A stretch of DNA of 11,604 bases. It comes from Patescibacteria group bacterium. GTDB taxonomy: Bacteria; Patescibacteriota; Gracilibacteria; UBA1369; JAHJTR01. Location of the stretch: contig JAHJTR010000189.1 of assembly GCA_018829865.1 (NCBI GenBank), forward strand, positions 1-11,604, in the 5' to 3' direction. The notes under the pieces were generated by a model, which ran no database searches, had not been told where the DNA came from, and saw only the letters and a program-made list of their open reading frames with translations. This document shows, piece after piece, positions 1 through 6,733 of the stretch (position 1 is the stretch's first letter; every line of letters begins with the position of its first letter). A program made the position numbers and the translations under genes.

Positions 1-743
1 ATTATGTCGGGTACGAATGAGTATTCCAGGTGTTTTTCTCGGCAGAAGTCCAAGATGTCGATGGCTTCGGCTTCATTTAAATCCGATTTGGTTTGAATCA
101 GCTCGTCGACTTTTTTTAATTTAACTATGTTGGCTAACTCCTTTAACGAACCTAAAATTCGGTATGTGGCGGTGCTTGGTTTCTTGGTGTTGGCTAAAAC
201 TCCTACCACCGTGAATCTTTTATCTTTTTTGAAATGATTATAAAGAGTTTGGGTGATGTTGTTGGCGCCGATTATTAAGACTCTGCGTTTGCCGATATTT
301 TTGTTGAGGAGGATGCTTTCGACGATTCTGATAATAGAGCGGCCGAGTGAGACCAGAATTATTGTGAAGAGAAGGGTGTAGCCGATGACCAGACGGGAGA
401 AAAATGGCTCGCGGATGATGAAGAAATAGGCCAAAATTAGCATCAGCCACGAGAGGACGGCGAGGGCGACTTTGAGTAATTCGTTTTGGAGGGTGGAGTC
501 GACTTTGAACGAGTAAAGACGGTTTAGGGCGAAGATGATCATTAAAAATAGGCTGGCGCCGATTGCGAATAATGTGTACTCGTCGCGGGGTTGGAAGACT
601 TCGAGGTTTGAGGATAAGCTGAGGCCGGGGAGTAAATCGGGGTAGTTAAGCCTTAATTCGTAGGCTAGGATGAATGCTAAAAATGTTGCTATTAGGTCGA
701 AGGGGATTCTTAGTATTCCTAAAATTAATTCTGATTTTTTCAT
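1..743 (-). CDS. Polyprenyl-phosphate glycosylphosphotransferase, N-terminal part (cut by window edge)
   Basis: Reading the minus strand from the ATG at 743 gives 247 codons with no stop up to the window edge, so the C-terminal part is missing. Four hydrophobic segments lie at about residues 5-31, 57-79, 91-110 and 116-137. The segment REPFFSR (111-117) matches the family's usual turn before the last membrane helix. A Rossmann-like CoA_binding_3 region follows (GKRRVLIIGANN, about 151-162). This order is typical of the proteins that transfer a sugar-1-phosphate from a nucleotide sugar to undecaprenyl phosphate, starting capsule, exopolysaccharide or glycan synthesis. The catalytic bacterial sugar transferase domain would lie beyond position 1 and is not seen, so the family is inferred from the N-terminal half. 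A promoter sits just upstream. No Shine-Dalgarno is visible. Codons are richer in C-ending triplets than in the neighbouring genes. Confidence 0.85.
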   Translation of the reverse strand, partial: MKKSELILGILRIPFDLIATFLAFILAYELRLNYPDLLPGLSLSSNLEVFQPRDEYTLFAIGASLFLMIIFALNRLYSFKVDSTLQNELLKVALAVLSWLMLILAYFFIIREPFFSRLVIGYTLLFTIILVSLGRSIIRIVESILLNKNIGKRRVLIIGANNITQTLYNHFKKDKRFTVVGVLANTKKPSTATYRILGSLKELANIVKLKKVDELIQTKSDLNEAEAIDILDFCREKHLEYSFVPDI

Positions 744-778
744 TTGGCTTTGAGCTTTTTAGACTTTTTGTAATGTGA

Positions 779-806
779 ATTTTAGCATAACTAAGGGGAA
801 AGGCAA
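779..806 (-). promoter_or_regulatory. Promoter for the glycosylphosphotransferase gene
   Basis: On the minus strand TTGCCT (806-801) lies 16 nt before TAAAAT (784-779). The -10 box is preceded by TATGC, giving an extended -10 (TGn). A start of transcription near 772 would leave a leader of about 29 nt before the ATG at 743. Assigned by eye from consensus match and spacing. Confidence 0.5.
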
Positions 807-842
807 TCTGGATGTGGGGTGTGGAAGGTTGGGGTTTAAGAA

Positions 843-1210
843 GGAGCAGGGCTGTAGCCCTGCTCCAACGATTAGGATGCAATCCTGCTCCAACGGTGCA
901 CGGTATGAAGGGATAATGTAATGGGAATATTTATTTTGCACTTTTTCCCCGGGGATTTTAATGCTTTTTTAAAAGGCCCTAGGCTGGAGCAGAGTTGCAC
1001 TCTGCTCCAAAACGTTAAAATGTTAAGAAGCGGAGTGCAACTCCGCTCCAACGGTAGATTTTTAATATACCAGCGCGATTTTATTGGGCTTCAATTCTAC
1101 GGAAGAAGCAGGATGCAATCCTGCTCCAACGATCGCTGTAGCCCTGCTCCAACGATAGTTGCACTCTGCTCCAAAACGTTAAGAAGCGGAGTACAACTCC
1201 GCTCCAACGG
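843..1210. repeat. Cluster of eight REP-like palindromic units
   Basis: Eight related units, each ending in GCTCCAACG or GCTCCAAAACG. Full or nearly full hairpins are at 843-866 (arms GGAGCAGGGCT and AGCCCTGCTCC), 986-1008 (GGAGCAGAGT and ACTCTGCTCC), 1029-1047 (AGCGGAGT and ACTCCGCT), 1107-1125 (AGCAGGAT and ATCCTGCT) and 1185-1203 (AGCGGAGT and ACTCCGCT). Units with a shortened left arm are at 874-891, 1135-1150 and 1157-1172. The inner stem bases differ between units but change on both arms together, so pairing is kept. All units have the same orientation. The cluster lies between rnpB and the glycosylphosphotransferase gene, both on minus, and interrupts no gene. No REP-associated transposase (RAYT) is in the window. 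The units resemble REP elements in size and form, but the family is not identified. Confidence 0.85.
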
Positions 1211-1221
1211 TTTATTATCAG

Positions 1222-1248
1222 AAAAGGCCTGAAATTATCAGACCTTTT
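1222..1248 (-). terminator. Hairpin just behind rnpB, probable terminator
   Basis: AAAAGG (1222-1227) pairs with CCTTTT (1243-1248) and CTGA (1229-1232) pairs with TCAG (1238-1241), with one C-A mismatch and a 5-nt loop. On minus the 3' arm ends in CCTTTT, but the T run is short and is part of the stem. It starts 4 nt beyond the proposed 3' end of RNase P RNA, so it may serve as terminator or processing signal. Confidence 0.5.
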
Positions 1249-1251
1249 AAA

Positions 1252-1618
1252 CCTTTTTAACCTGTATAAGCCGAGTTCTGTTTTTAAGCAATCATCTATC
1301 TACGATAATCGTTGCCGATTATCTTGAGCAGCGGGCGCTGAAAGGGGCTTTAGGTAGGCCGATTCCTTTGCTCCATCCCGCTTTGCACCACCAAGGGTTT
1401 ACCACACTCATCCCGTAAGGGAGAGCCTCCCACTAAGTGGGACTTTTCACCTTTTGCCGACGTATAAATATGCCGGCTAGTATAGTCTCTGTGGCACTTT
1501 CCCTACAATACATATTGCTATGTCTGCGACGGACGTTATCCGCTTGGTTTACCTAATGGTGCTCGGACTTTCCTCTTACTTAAACAAGTTAAGCAAGCGA
1601 TTGCACGGGGTAAAAAGG
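1252..1618 (-). ncRNA. rnpB: RNase P RNA (bacterial class A)
   Basis: Catalytic RNA of ribonuclease P, which removes the 5' leader from precursor tRNAs. On minus the conserved core blocks are present: GAGGAAAGTCCGAGCAC (1575-1559), GGGAAAGTGCCACAGAGA around 1505-1488, and ACAGAACTCGGCTTAT (1281-1266). The P4 bases CCGAG and CTCGG complement each other, a compensated A-U change relative to the common CCGGG and CCCGG. The ends were set from helix P1: CCTTTTTACC (1618-1609) pairs with GGTTAAAAAGG (1262-1252) with one bulge, giving about 367 nt, a normal size. Small hairpins at 1411-1422 and 1428-1442 fit peripheral stems. The GGU motif that normally binds the tRNA CCA end in L15 was not found. 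A good promoter precedes it and a hairpin follows. Confidence 0.93.
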
Positions 1619-1625
1619 CTGTGTG

Positions 1626-1654
1626 ACTATAACATGGTTGTTTGGTTTTGTGAA
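1626..1654 (-). promoter_or_regulatory. Promoter for rnpB
   Basis: On minus TTCACA (1654-1649) is separated by exactly 17 nt from TATAGT (1631-1626). Transcription starting about 7 nt later would begin near 1619, matching the 5' end of helix P1 set independently from the RNA fold. Confidence 0.7.
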
Positions 1655-1680
1655 GGGTAGAATGTGTATTTTTGTGTGGC

Positions 1681-2559
1681 TTAATATAATTCCAATACTT
1701 CAATTGTTGGAGGAATTCCTAATCTCATAGGTAAGCCTATTTCTCCCAATCCGGATGTTATAAAAACTTTGCCATTGTTTGTGTGATATAATCCTCGATT
1801 GAAATTTCCGATGCATGGAATACTTTGTTTATATAAAAATGGTATTCTTATTTGTCCACCATGAGTATGTCCTGAAATTGTAATGTCGGGAATGGTGTTT
1901 TGATAGTTAAGTGTGGTATCTGGATTGTGGGTAATAACAATTAGATTGTCATTTTTTGTGAATTTATCGATTTTGGAAATATCGTCTTGTTTAGCCCATT
2001 TGTCACCTAATCCTAATACTATCATATTTTTTATGGTTGCATTTGAGTTGCTCAGAAATGTAACTCCATTTTTTTCTAGGGCTTTTTGTAGTTTTTCTTG
2101 GATAGGTGGTCCGGGTTTTTCGCTGTCGTGATTGCCTAAAATTGCATAAATTGGAAATTTTATGTTTTTTAACGGAGAAAATAAAGCCTCTAGGTTTTCA
2201 GGTGGATAATATGTGAAATCTCCGGGAATTAAGACTGCATCGATGTTTTCAATCTTATTTATTTTATTGACGACTCTTTTAAGAAAACTTGTGTTTTTAT
2301 AAATACCCAAATGCAAATCTGAAATAACAATTATCTTTGAAGAAAAGCCTACTTCTATTTTTGTTGTTTGTGTCAAAATTATGTTTCTCTCTATTAATCT
2401 TGAATAAATAAATAATAATGTGGTTATAGAAAATAATGTGAGAATTATTAATAATGCTTTGTTTTTATATATTTGATTTTTCTTGAAAAATATGAAGAAA
2501 GATAAAATTATTAAAAAGGGGATTGCTACGTATGATGAGTAAAAAATTAGACTATGCAT
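1681..2559 (-). CDS. Membrane-anchored calcineurin-like metallophosphoesterase
   Basis: A 292-residue protein with two N-terminal hydrophobic segments (about residues 7-26 and 34-52) followed by a binuclear-metal phosphoesterase domain. The signature motifs appear in order: VISDLHLG (Asp and His ligands), IPGDFT (GD), ILGNHDSE (GNHD), ITHNPDT (His) and SGHTHGGQIRIP (GHTHGGQ). This arrangement resembles YkuE/YaeI-like phosphoesterases, some of which act on membrane lipids or nucleotides. The substrate cannot be told from sequence, and a lipid-linked one is only an inference from the membrane anchor. All metal-binding motifs look intact. It stands alone: a terminator lies upstream (2641-2676) and the rnpB promoter begins soon after its TAA. 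The ATG at 2559 is chosen because it puts the first membrane segment near the N-terminus. No Shine-Dalgarno and no convincing promoter are seen in 2560-2640. Confidence 0.88.
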   Translation of the reverse strand: MHSLIFYSSYVAIPFLIILSFFIFFKKNQIYKNKALLIILTLFSITTLLFIYSRLIERNIILTQTTKIEVGFSSKIIVISDLHLGIYKNTSFLKRVVNKINKIENIDAVLIPGDFTYYPPENLEALFSPLKNIKFPIYAILGNHDSEKPGPPIQEKLQKALEKNGVTFLSNSNATIKNMIVLGLGDKWAKQDDISKIDKFTKNDNLIVITHNPDTTLNYQNTIPDITISGHTHGGQIRIPFLYKQSIPCIGNFNRGLYHTNNGKVFITSGLGEIGLPMRLGIPPTIEVLELY

Positions 2560-2640
2560 TTCATGTGAATTAAATGTAGATAGAATGGTACATGATGTTA
2601 TGGTGACTATGCAAAGAATAGTAATTCTGTGGTGCTTGTT

Positions 2641-2676
2641 AAAAAAAAGCCTTTTATTATGGCTTTGAGGCTTTTT
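2641..2676 (-). terminator. Rho-independent terminator behind the TPR gene
   Basis: On minus GGCTTT (2651-2646) can pair with either AAAGCC (2666-2661) or AAAAAGCC (2676-2669), and it runs directly into a tract of eight T (2648-2641). It lies 18 nt past the TPR stop codon. The two alternative upstream arms could form two competing hairpins with the same U-rich 3' arm. Confidence 0.75.
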
Positions 2677-2693
2677 GATTGATTTGCTGATTA

Positions 2694-3281
2694 TTAGATC
2701 TTTTTTAGTTTTTCATATTCAACTTTAAAGAAATCAGTTGTTTTTAGACATTCTTTTGCTTTTTCGTTGTCCGGTTCGATTTTTAGAATGGAGTTAAACA
2801 GCTGAGTCGCTTTGTTAAAATTCTTTTCGTTTAGATAGCAAAGTCCAAGATCTGACATAATTAGGCAATCTGTCCGATTAAGGTGGAGTGCTCGTTCTAA
2901 AATAATTATTCCTTTTTTCCTGTCGGTTGAATGGAAAATTGACCAACCAAGACATCTTAGTATTTCAGGATGATTTGGGTGGATTTTGTCAGCTCTTTCT
3001 AAAAAAATGACTGATTCATCCCATTGCTCAATCGCGGAATACACAAATCCCAATAAATAATTGGCGTTGGCGCTGTAAGGATTGATTTTTAGGGCGTGTA
3101 TAAGTGCTTTTTCGGCTTTATTATAATCACGCAAACTTAAATAATTATCACCAATTTCTTCTAAAGCTTCATGGCAACCAAGGTCGCTGCATAAAATCTT
3201 CTCACAGATTTTAATAGCCTCTTCGTTATTTCCGGTGTTTTTTTGTTTTTCAGCCAGTTCGAGCAGGTGATTAAATTCCAT
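2694..3281 (-). CDS. TPR-repeat protein
   Basis: A 195-residue protein made almost wholly of about five 34-residue tetratricopeptide repeats, roughly at residues 2-35, 36-69, 70-103, 104-137 and 138-171, plus a short charged tail. Repeat signatures such as A-x-x-x-L-G-x-x-Y, A-x-x-x-L-E-x-A and L-x-I-x-P are visible, for example KALIHALKINPYSA and QLFNSILKIEPDNE. No signal peptide or membrane segment is seen, so it is probably a cytoplasmic scaffold that binds other proteins. Partners are unknown. It is a single-gene unit with a strong promoter 24 nt upstream and a terminator just downstream, so it is not co-transcribed with galU by design, although no terminator is seen after galU. ATG at 3281 is the first in frame, and there is no Shine-Dalgarno. 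Confidence 0.85.
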   Translation of the reverse strand: MEFNHLLELAEKQKNTGNNEEAIKICEKILCSDLGCHEALEEIGDNYLSLRDYNKAEKALIHALKINPYSANANYLLGFVYSAIEQWDESVIFLERADKIHPNHPEILRCLGWSIFHSTDRKKGIIILERALHLNRTDCLIMSDLGLCYLNEKNFNKATQLFNSILKIEPDNEKAKECLKTTDFFKVEYEKLKKI

Positions 3282-3304
3282 AATTTATTTTATTAAATCC
3301 AAGT

Positions 3305-3333
3305 ATTATAACAGAATTAATAAACTAAATCAA
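3305..3333 (-). promoter_or_regulatory. Strong promoter for the TPR gene
   Basis: On minus TTGATT (3333-3328) is followed after exactly 17 nt by a perfect TATAAT (3310-3305). Transcription starting near 3298 would leave a leader of under 20 nt before the ATG at 3281. Confidence 0.7.
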
Positions 3334-3396
3334 CGGTCTTAGATCGTGTATTGGTAGACTTTCTTGACGTATTTTATATTTGGTGTGCTTGATCGA

Positions 3397-4215
3397 TTAT
3401 TTCGACGCAAATTCAGTATTGGCCGCTATTAAGCCGTTTATCATCCCTGTATCAAATCGTTTTCCTTGTACCGTACAGGCGTGGATTTTTTCGGTTTTTT
3501 GGTCCAAAGTTTTGATAAATCCATCAATTAATCTTATTTCACCGCCATGGCTGCTTTCTGCGGCTTTGAGGTTTTTGAAGACCTCGGGCGTGATTATATA
3601 TTTGCCAATGATTCCCAAATCAGATGGGGCGTCTTTGGTTTCTGGCTTTTCTACTAGGCTTTTTACTTCATGAACGTTACCATCTGAGATTATCGGCTCA
3701 ATAACTCCGTATGCTGAAATGTTTTCCTCCGGCACTTTGGTAACAGCTATCACGGATGTTTTTTTATTTTCATAAACATCTATTAGCTGACTCAATGCGG
3801 ATTTTTCATTGTCTACAATGTCGTCACCAAAAAGTATGGCTATTGGTTCATCGTTGATAAATTCTTCGGCGCAAAGTATGGCGTGTCCGTCACCTCGGGG
3901 TTCGTTTTGATAGACGTAGGTTATTTTTGCTAGGTTTTTGAGTTTGCGGATTGCTTCGAGTTCTTTTGTTCTTCCTTTCTGCTCAAGCAATTTTTCGAGT
4001 TCCAGGTTTTCTGCGAAATGTTCTTTGATGATTTCTTTATCTTTGCTGATTACCATTATTATCTCTTCAATTCCGGCGCTTACAGCTTCCTCCACCAAAT
4101 ATTGAATGACCGGTTTGTTGACTATGGGGAACATTTCTTTGGGAATTGCTTTGCTTGCCGGTAAGGTTCGTGTTCCGAGGCCGGCGACAGGTAAGACGGC
4201 TTTTTTGATTTGCAT
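3397..4215 (-). CDS. galU: UTP-glucose-1-phosphate uridylyltransferase
   Basis: Makes UDP-glucose from UTP and glucose-1-phosphate, the donor for surface polysaccharides. The 272-residue protein begins with the nucleotide-binding signature AVLPVAGLGTR (6-16) followed by KAIPKEM (22-28). Other family landmarks are GDGHA (108-112), the metal-binding LFGDDIV (128-134), SLVEKPE (186-192), GGEIRLID (224-231) and GKRFDTG (251-257). It is slightly shorter than the usual 290-300 residues but has no gap in the core motifs. It is the last gene of a minus-strand group, 18 nt behind hsp20. The leader before ATG 4215 has a purine run (AAGAAAGAG) that is at best a weak ribosome site. No terminator is seen downstream. 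The glycosylphosphotransferase at the left edge is a plausible downstream user of nucleotide sugars. Confidence 0.93.
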   Translation of the reverse strand: MQIKKAVLPVAGLGTRTLPASKAIPKEMFPIVNKPVIQYLVEEAVSAGIEEIIMVISKDKEIIKEHFAENLELEKLLEQKGRTKELEAIRKLKNLAKITYVYQNEPRGDGHAILCAEEFINDEPIAILFGDDIVDNEKSALSQLIDVYENKKTSVIAVTKVPEENISAYGVIEPIISDGNVHEVKSLVEKPETKDAPSDLGIIGKYIITPEVFKNLKAAESSHGGEIRLIDGFIKTLDQKTEKIHACTVQGKRFDTGMINGLIAANTEFASK

Positions 4216-4233
4216 GAGGCTCTTTCTTAAAAA

Positions 4234-4761
4234 TTATTTTATTTCGATTCTGCGGGTTTTGCCTTGATCGAATTTGCCGATTTTGATCTTCAAAACGGCG
4301 TTTTTAAAGGTTGCGGATATTGTGGTTGGGTCTGCGTTTGGGGGCAGGATTACTGATCTTGAAAAATCGCCCCAGAAGCATTCTCTGATTAGGTAGTTTT
4401 GAGGAGGAACGTCACGCCCTAGGCTTCTTCTCCCTCTTATCTGCAAAACATCTTCAGTGATACTTAAATCAATATTGTCCATTTGCACCCCCGCCACGGG
4501 AGCGACTATATAGATGTAATCGGCTGTTTCATAAACATCTACCGCCAGTTCGCCTTCGTCGTTACTTAGAATTGCATTTTGTGATACTTCGGCATTAAGC
4601 TCGTCGGCTATTTTGGACATTTGGTCATCATATCTTATGTGTGGGCTGAGGTTGTTTTTTGTTTTTTGATCGTCGTAATCTGAATAAGAGCTGCTGCCCT
4701 GTTTTTTTTGCATTTCAGGTATTTCACCTATGCCGATTAATGTTTCTTCTTCTTGATACAT
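4234..4761 (-). CDS. Small heat shock protein, Hsp20/alpha-crystallin family
   Basis: A 175-residue ATP-independent holdase chaperone. Residues 1-68 are polar and probably disordered. The alpha-crystallin domain spans about 70-165, beginning VDVYETADYIYIVAPVAGV and ending in the hallmark TFKNAVLKIKI (151-161), where FKN-x-VL corresponds to the family's F-x-NGVL. The C-terminal RIEIK supplies an I-x-I-type tail used for oligomer contacts. The segment ECFWGDFSRSVILP is typical of Hsp20 proteins from Patescibacteria. Its start lies 3 nt after the ftsH stop, so it is surely co-transcribed with ftsH, and galU follows 18 nt later. No heat-shock operator such as CIRCE is visible before ftsH. The ATG at 4761 has no Shine-Dalgarno. 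Confidence 0.92.
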   Translation of the reverse strand: MYQEEETLIGIGEIPEMQKKQGSSSYSDYDDQKTKNNLSPHIRYDDQMSKIADELNAEVSQNAILSNDEGELAVDVYETADYIYIVAPVAGVQMDNIDLSITEDVLQIRGRRSLGRDVPPQNYLIRECFWGDFSRSVILPPNADPTTISATFKNAVLKIKIGKFDQGKTRRIEIK

Positions 4762-4764
4762 TAA

Positions 4765-6630
4765 TTATTTGTTAGAGCTTGATTTTGGGCTTTTTGCGTG
4801 AGTTTTGAAGAATTTAATAAATTCCGTGTTGGAAATGGATTCTTTTTTGAGTAGGAAATCCGCAATTTCTTTCAATGTTTTTTTATGTTTGACCAGGATT
4901 TCTTCCGCATCTTTGTATGCGTCTTCGATTATGGATTTTATGGCATCATCAATTGTTTGAGCTGTTTTTTCGGAGTAGTTCTTTATGTGACCCAAATCTC
5001 TTCCAAGGAAAATTTCTTCTTTGTTTTCGCCGAATGTTAATGGTCCGAGATTGCTCATTCCATACTTTGTTACCATTTTGCGGGCGATGTCGGTGGCTCG
5101 TTCCAGGTCGTTGCTGGCGCCGGTTGTTACTTCTCCGAAGGTTAGTTTTTCTGCTACGTGACCTCCAAGTAATGAGCTTAGTTCGGCTTCGAATTTACTT
5201 TTTGAATATAAATGTTTGTCTTCTTCAGGGAGGAACCAAGTTACTCCAAGTGCCATGCCTCTTGAGATGATAGAGATTTTATGTACGGGATCGCATTCCG
5301 GCAATATGTGGCCTACAATAGCGTGTCCTGCTTCGTGAATTGCTGTAATATTTCTTTCTTTAAGCGATAAAATGCGGGATTTTCTTTCAGGTCCCATCAT
5401 TACTTTTTCAACGGCTTTTTCGAGATGATCTTGGTAAATATGTTTTTTGCTGTCTTTTGCTGCGTTGATTGCGGCTTCATTCATTAAGTTTTCCAGATCA
5501 GCCCCAGAGAATCCGGGGGTTTGTTTGGCGATTTTTTCTATGTCGATGTTTTTGTCTAAAGGTTTGTTGCGGCTGTGTACTTTTAAAACGGCTTCACGGT
5601 CTTTGAGGTCCGGTCTGTCTATTGTTATTCGGCGATCGAATCTTCCTGGTCTTAATAATGCGGGATCCAGTACGTCGGGTCTGTTGGTTGCCGCTATTAC
5701 TATGATATTTGTTTCGGTTTCAAATCCGTCCATTTCGGTTAGGATTTGATTGAGGGTTTGTTCTCTTTCGTCGTTTCCTCCTCCAAGACCTGCGCCGCGT
5801 TGTCTTCCTACCGCATCTATTTCATCTATAAATATAATGCAGGGTGCATTTCTTTTGGCTTTTTTGAAGAGATCTCGCACTCGACTTGCACCAACTCCCA
5901 CAAACATTTCTACAAATTCAGAACCTGAAATATTGAAAAACGGGACTTTGGCTTCACCTGAAACGGCTCTTGCTAAAAGGGTTTTACCTGTTCCCGGAGG
6001 GCCGAGAATCAAAACACCTTTAGGAATTTTAGCTCCCATACTGGTGTATTTGCTGGGATTTTTTAAGAAGTCGACAATTTCGATCAATTCATCCTTTGCC
6101 TCAAGGCAGCCGGCAACATCTTTAAACATGGTTTTTTCGGTTCCTTTATCCATCAGGCGAGCGCTGCTTTTACCGAAAGACATGGCTTGATTGCTTGATC
6201 CTTGAGCTCGATGAAGCATGAAAGCAAAGAAACCCACCAAAAATATAATTGGAATAATTGAGATTATCAGATTGGACCAAAAACTATTATCATTTGGTTT
6301 TTCGACGGTGATATTGATGTCTTTGAGAATGGCGGCGGGGATTTCTTGCCTGAGCAAGTCTTGAACGGATTGGCCAACCTCTTTAGTCGTGGTGAGAATT
6401 TCTTCATTTTTGAGCACAATATTGACGGAGACTTGATCCTCCTTAACAATTACTTTATCGACTTTTCCATCTTTAATTTGTTGAACGAAATTGCTGATGG
6501 GGATTTCTTTGATTTCGGTTTTTTCTGATCTGAAAATGATGAGAATGCTCGTCAAAATTAGCGCTATGGCTAAGACGTAAATGAAATTATTTCTCGGGGA
6601 TGTTTGTTTGATTTTTGCAAAATGGCTCAT
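4765..6630 (-). CDS. ftsH: ATP-dependent zinc metalloprotease FtsH
   Basis: Membrane-bound AAA+ protease that extracts and degrades membrane and regulatory proteins. Counted from the ATG at 6630 (621 residues), two membrane helices lie near 16-33 and 120-139 around an extracytoplasmic domain. The AAA module has Walker A GPPGTGKT (210-217), pore loop FVGVG, Walker B IIFIDEID (265-272) and the second region of homology with RPGRFDRR (327-334). The protease domain has zinc motif HEAGH (432-436) and the third zinc ligand Asp in SNDLERAT (about 508). All catalytic residues are present and the length is typical. An in-frame TTG at 6654 would add eight residues, but the proposed transcription start lies only about five nt before it, so ATG 6630 with a leader near 29 nt is preferred. 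First gene of the ftsH-hsp20-galU group. Confidence 0.96.
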   Translation of the reverse strand: MSHFAKIKQTSPRNNFIYVLAIALILTSILIIFRSEKTEIKEIPISNFVQQIKDGKVDKVIVKEDQVSVNIVLKNEEILTTTKEVGQSVQDLLRQEIPAAILKDINITVEKPNDNSFWSNLIISIIPIIFLVGFFAFMLHRAQGSSNQAMSFGKSSARLMDKGTEKTMFKDVAGCLEAKDELIEIVDFLKNPSKYTSMGAKIPKGVLILGPPGTGKTLLARAVSGEAKVPFFNISGSEFVEMFVGVGASRVRDLFKKAKRNAPCIIFIDEIDAVGRQRGAGLGGGNDEREQTLNQILTEMDGFETETNIIVIAATNRPDVLDPALLRPGRFDRRITIDRPDLKDREAVLKVHSRNKPLDKNIDIEKIAKQTPGFSGADLENLMNEAAINAAKDSKKHIYQDHLEKAVEKVMMGPERKSRILSLKERNITAIHEAGHAIVGHILPECDPVHKISIISRGMALGVTWFLPEEDKHLYSKSKFEAELSSLLGGHVAEKLTFGEVTTGASNDLERATDIARKMVTKYGMSNLGPLTFGENKEEIFLGRDLGHIKNYSEKTAQTIDDAIKSIIEDAYKDAEEILVKHKKTLKEIADFLLKKESISNTEFIKFFKTHAKSPKSSSNK

Positions 6631-6663
6631 AATCTTTGATTTTAAAGGGAACAAGTGGTGTAT

Positions 6664-6692
6664 ATTTTAGCGCTTAGTTGATTTGGGTACAA
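6664..6692 (-). promoter_or_regulatory. Promoter for ftsH-hsp20-galU
   Basis: On minus TTGTAC (6692-6687), a 17-nt spacer, then TAAAAT (6669-6664). A transcription start near 6659 favours the ATG at 6630 as the ftsH start. The -10 sequence is the same as that proposed for the glycosylphosphotransferase promoter. Confidence 0.55.
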
Positions 6693-6733
6693 GAGTGAAA
6701 AATGAGGGTGATTTAAAAAGTGACATTCATGGG

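Larger units (their letters stand above)
744..1251. other. Intergenic region of about 500 nt without a credible gene
   Basis: This stretch holds the glycosylphosphotransferase promoter, the palindromic repeat cluster and the hairpin behind rnpB. Between repeat units there is unremarkable AT-rich sequence, with a 10-bp palindrome TCCCCGGGGA at 946-955. The open frame on plus from 921 to 1232 is made mostly of repeat copies and has no family resemblance, so it is not called as a gene. Confidence 0.7.

Noticed and set aside
843..1210. Possible CRISPR array
   Set aside because: Units are palindromic over their whole length, vary in sequence, are irregularly spaced, and have no constant-length spacers or cas genes nearby.
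921..1232. 103-codon open frame on plus in the repeat region
   Set aside because: It is built mainly from the palindromic units, repeats the same peptide (RSGVQLRSNG) twice, and resembles no family. It is a by-product of the repeats.
3334..3396. Terminator after galU
   Set aside because: No stable hairpin followed by a T run was found on the minus strand in this gap, so read-through into the TPR gene cannot be excluded.
6631..6654. TTG at 6654 as start of ftsH
   Set aside because: It lies about five nt from the proposed transcription start and adds eight residues before an ATG that already gives a normal FtsH N-terminus.
6655..6733. CIRCE or similar heat-shock operator before ftsH-hsp20
   Set aside because: No TTAGCACTC-N9-GAGTGCTAA-like inverted repeat is present.
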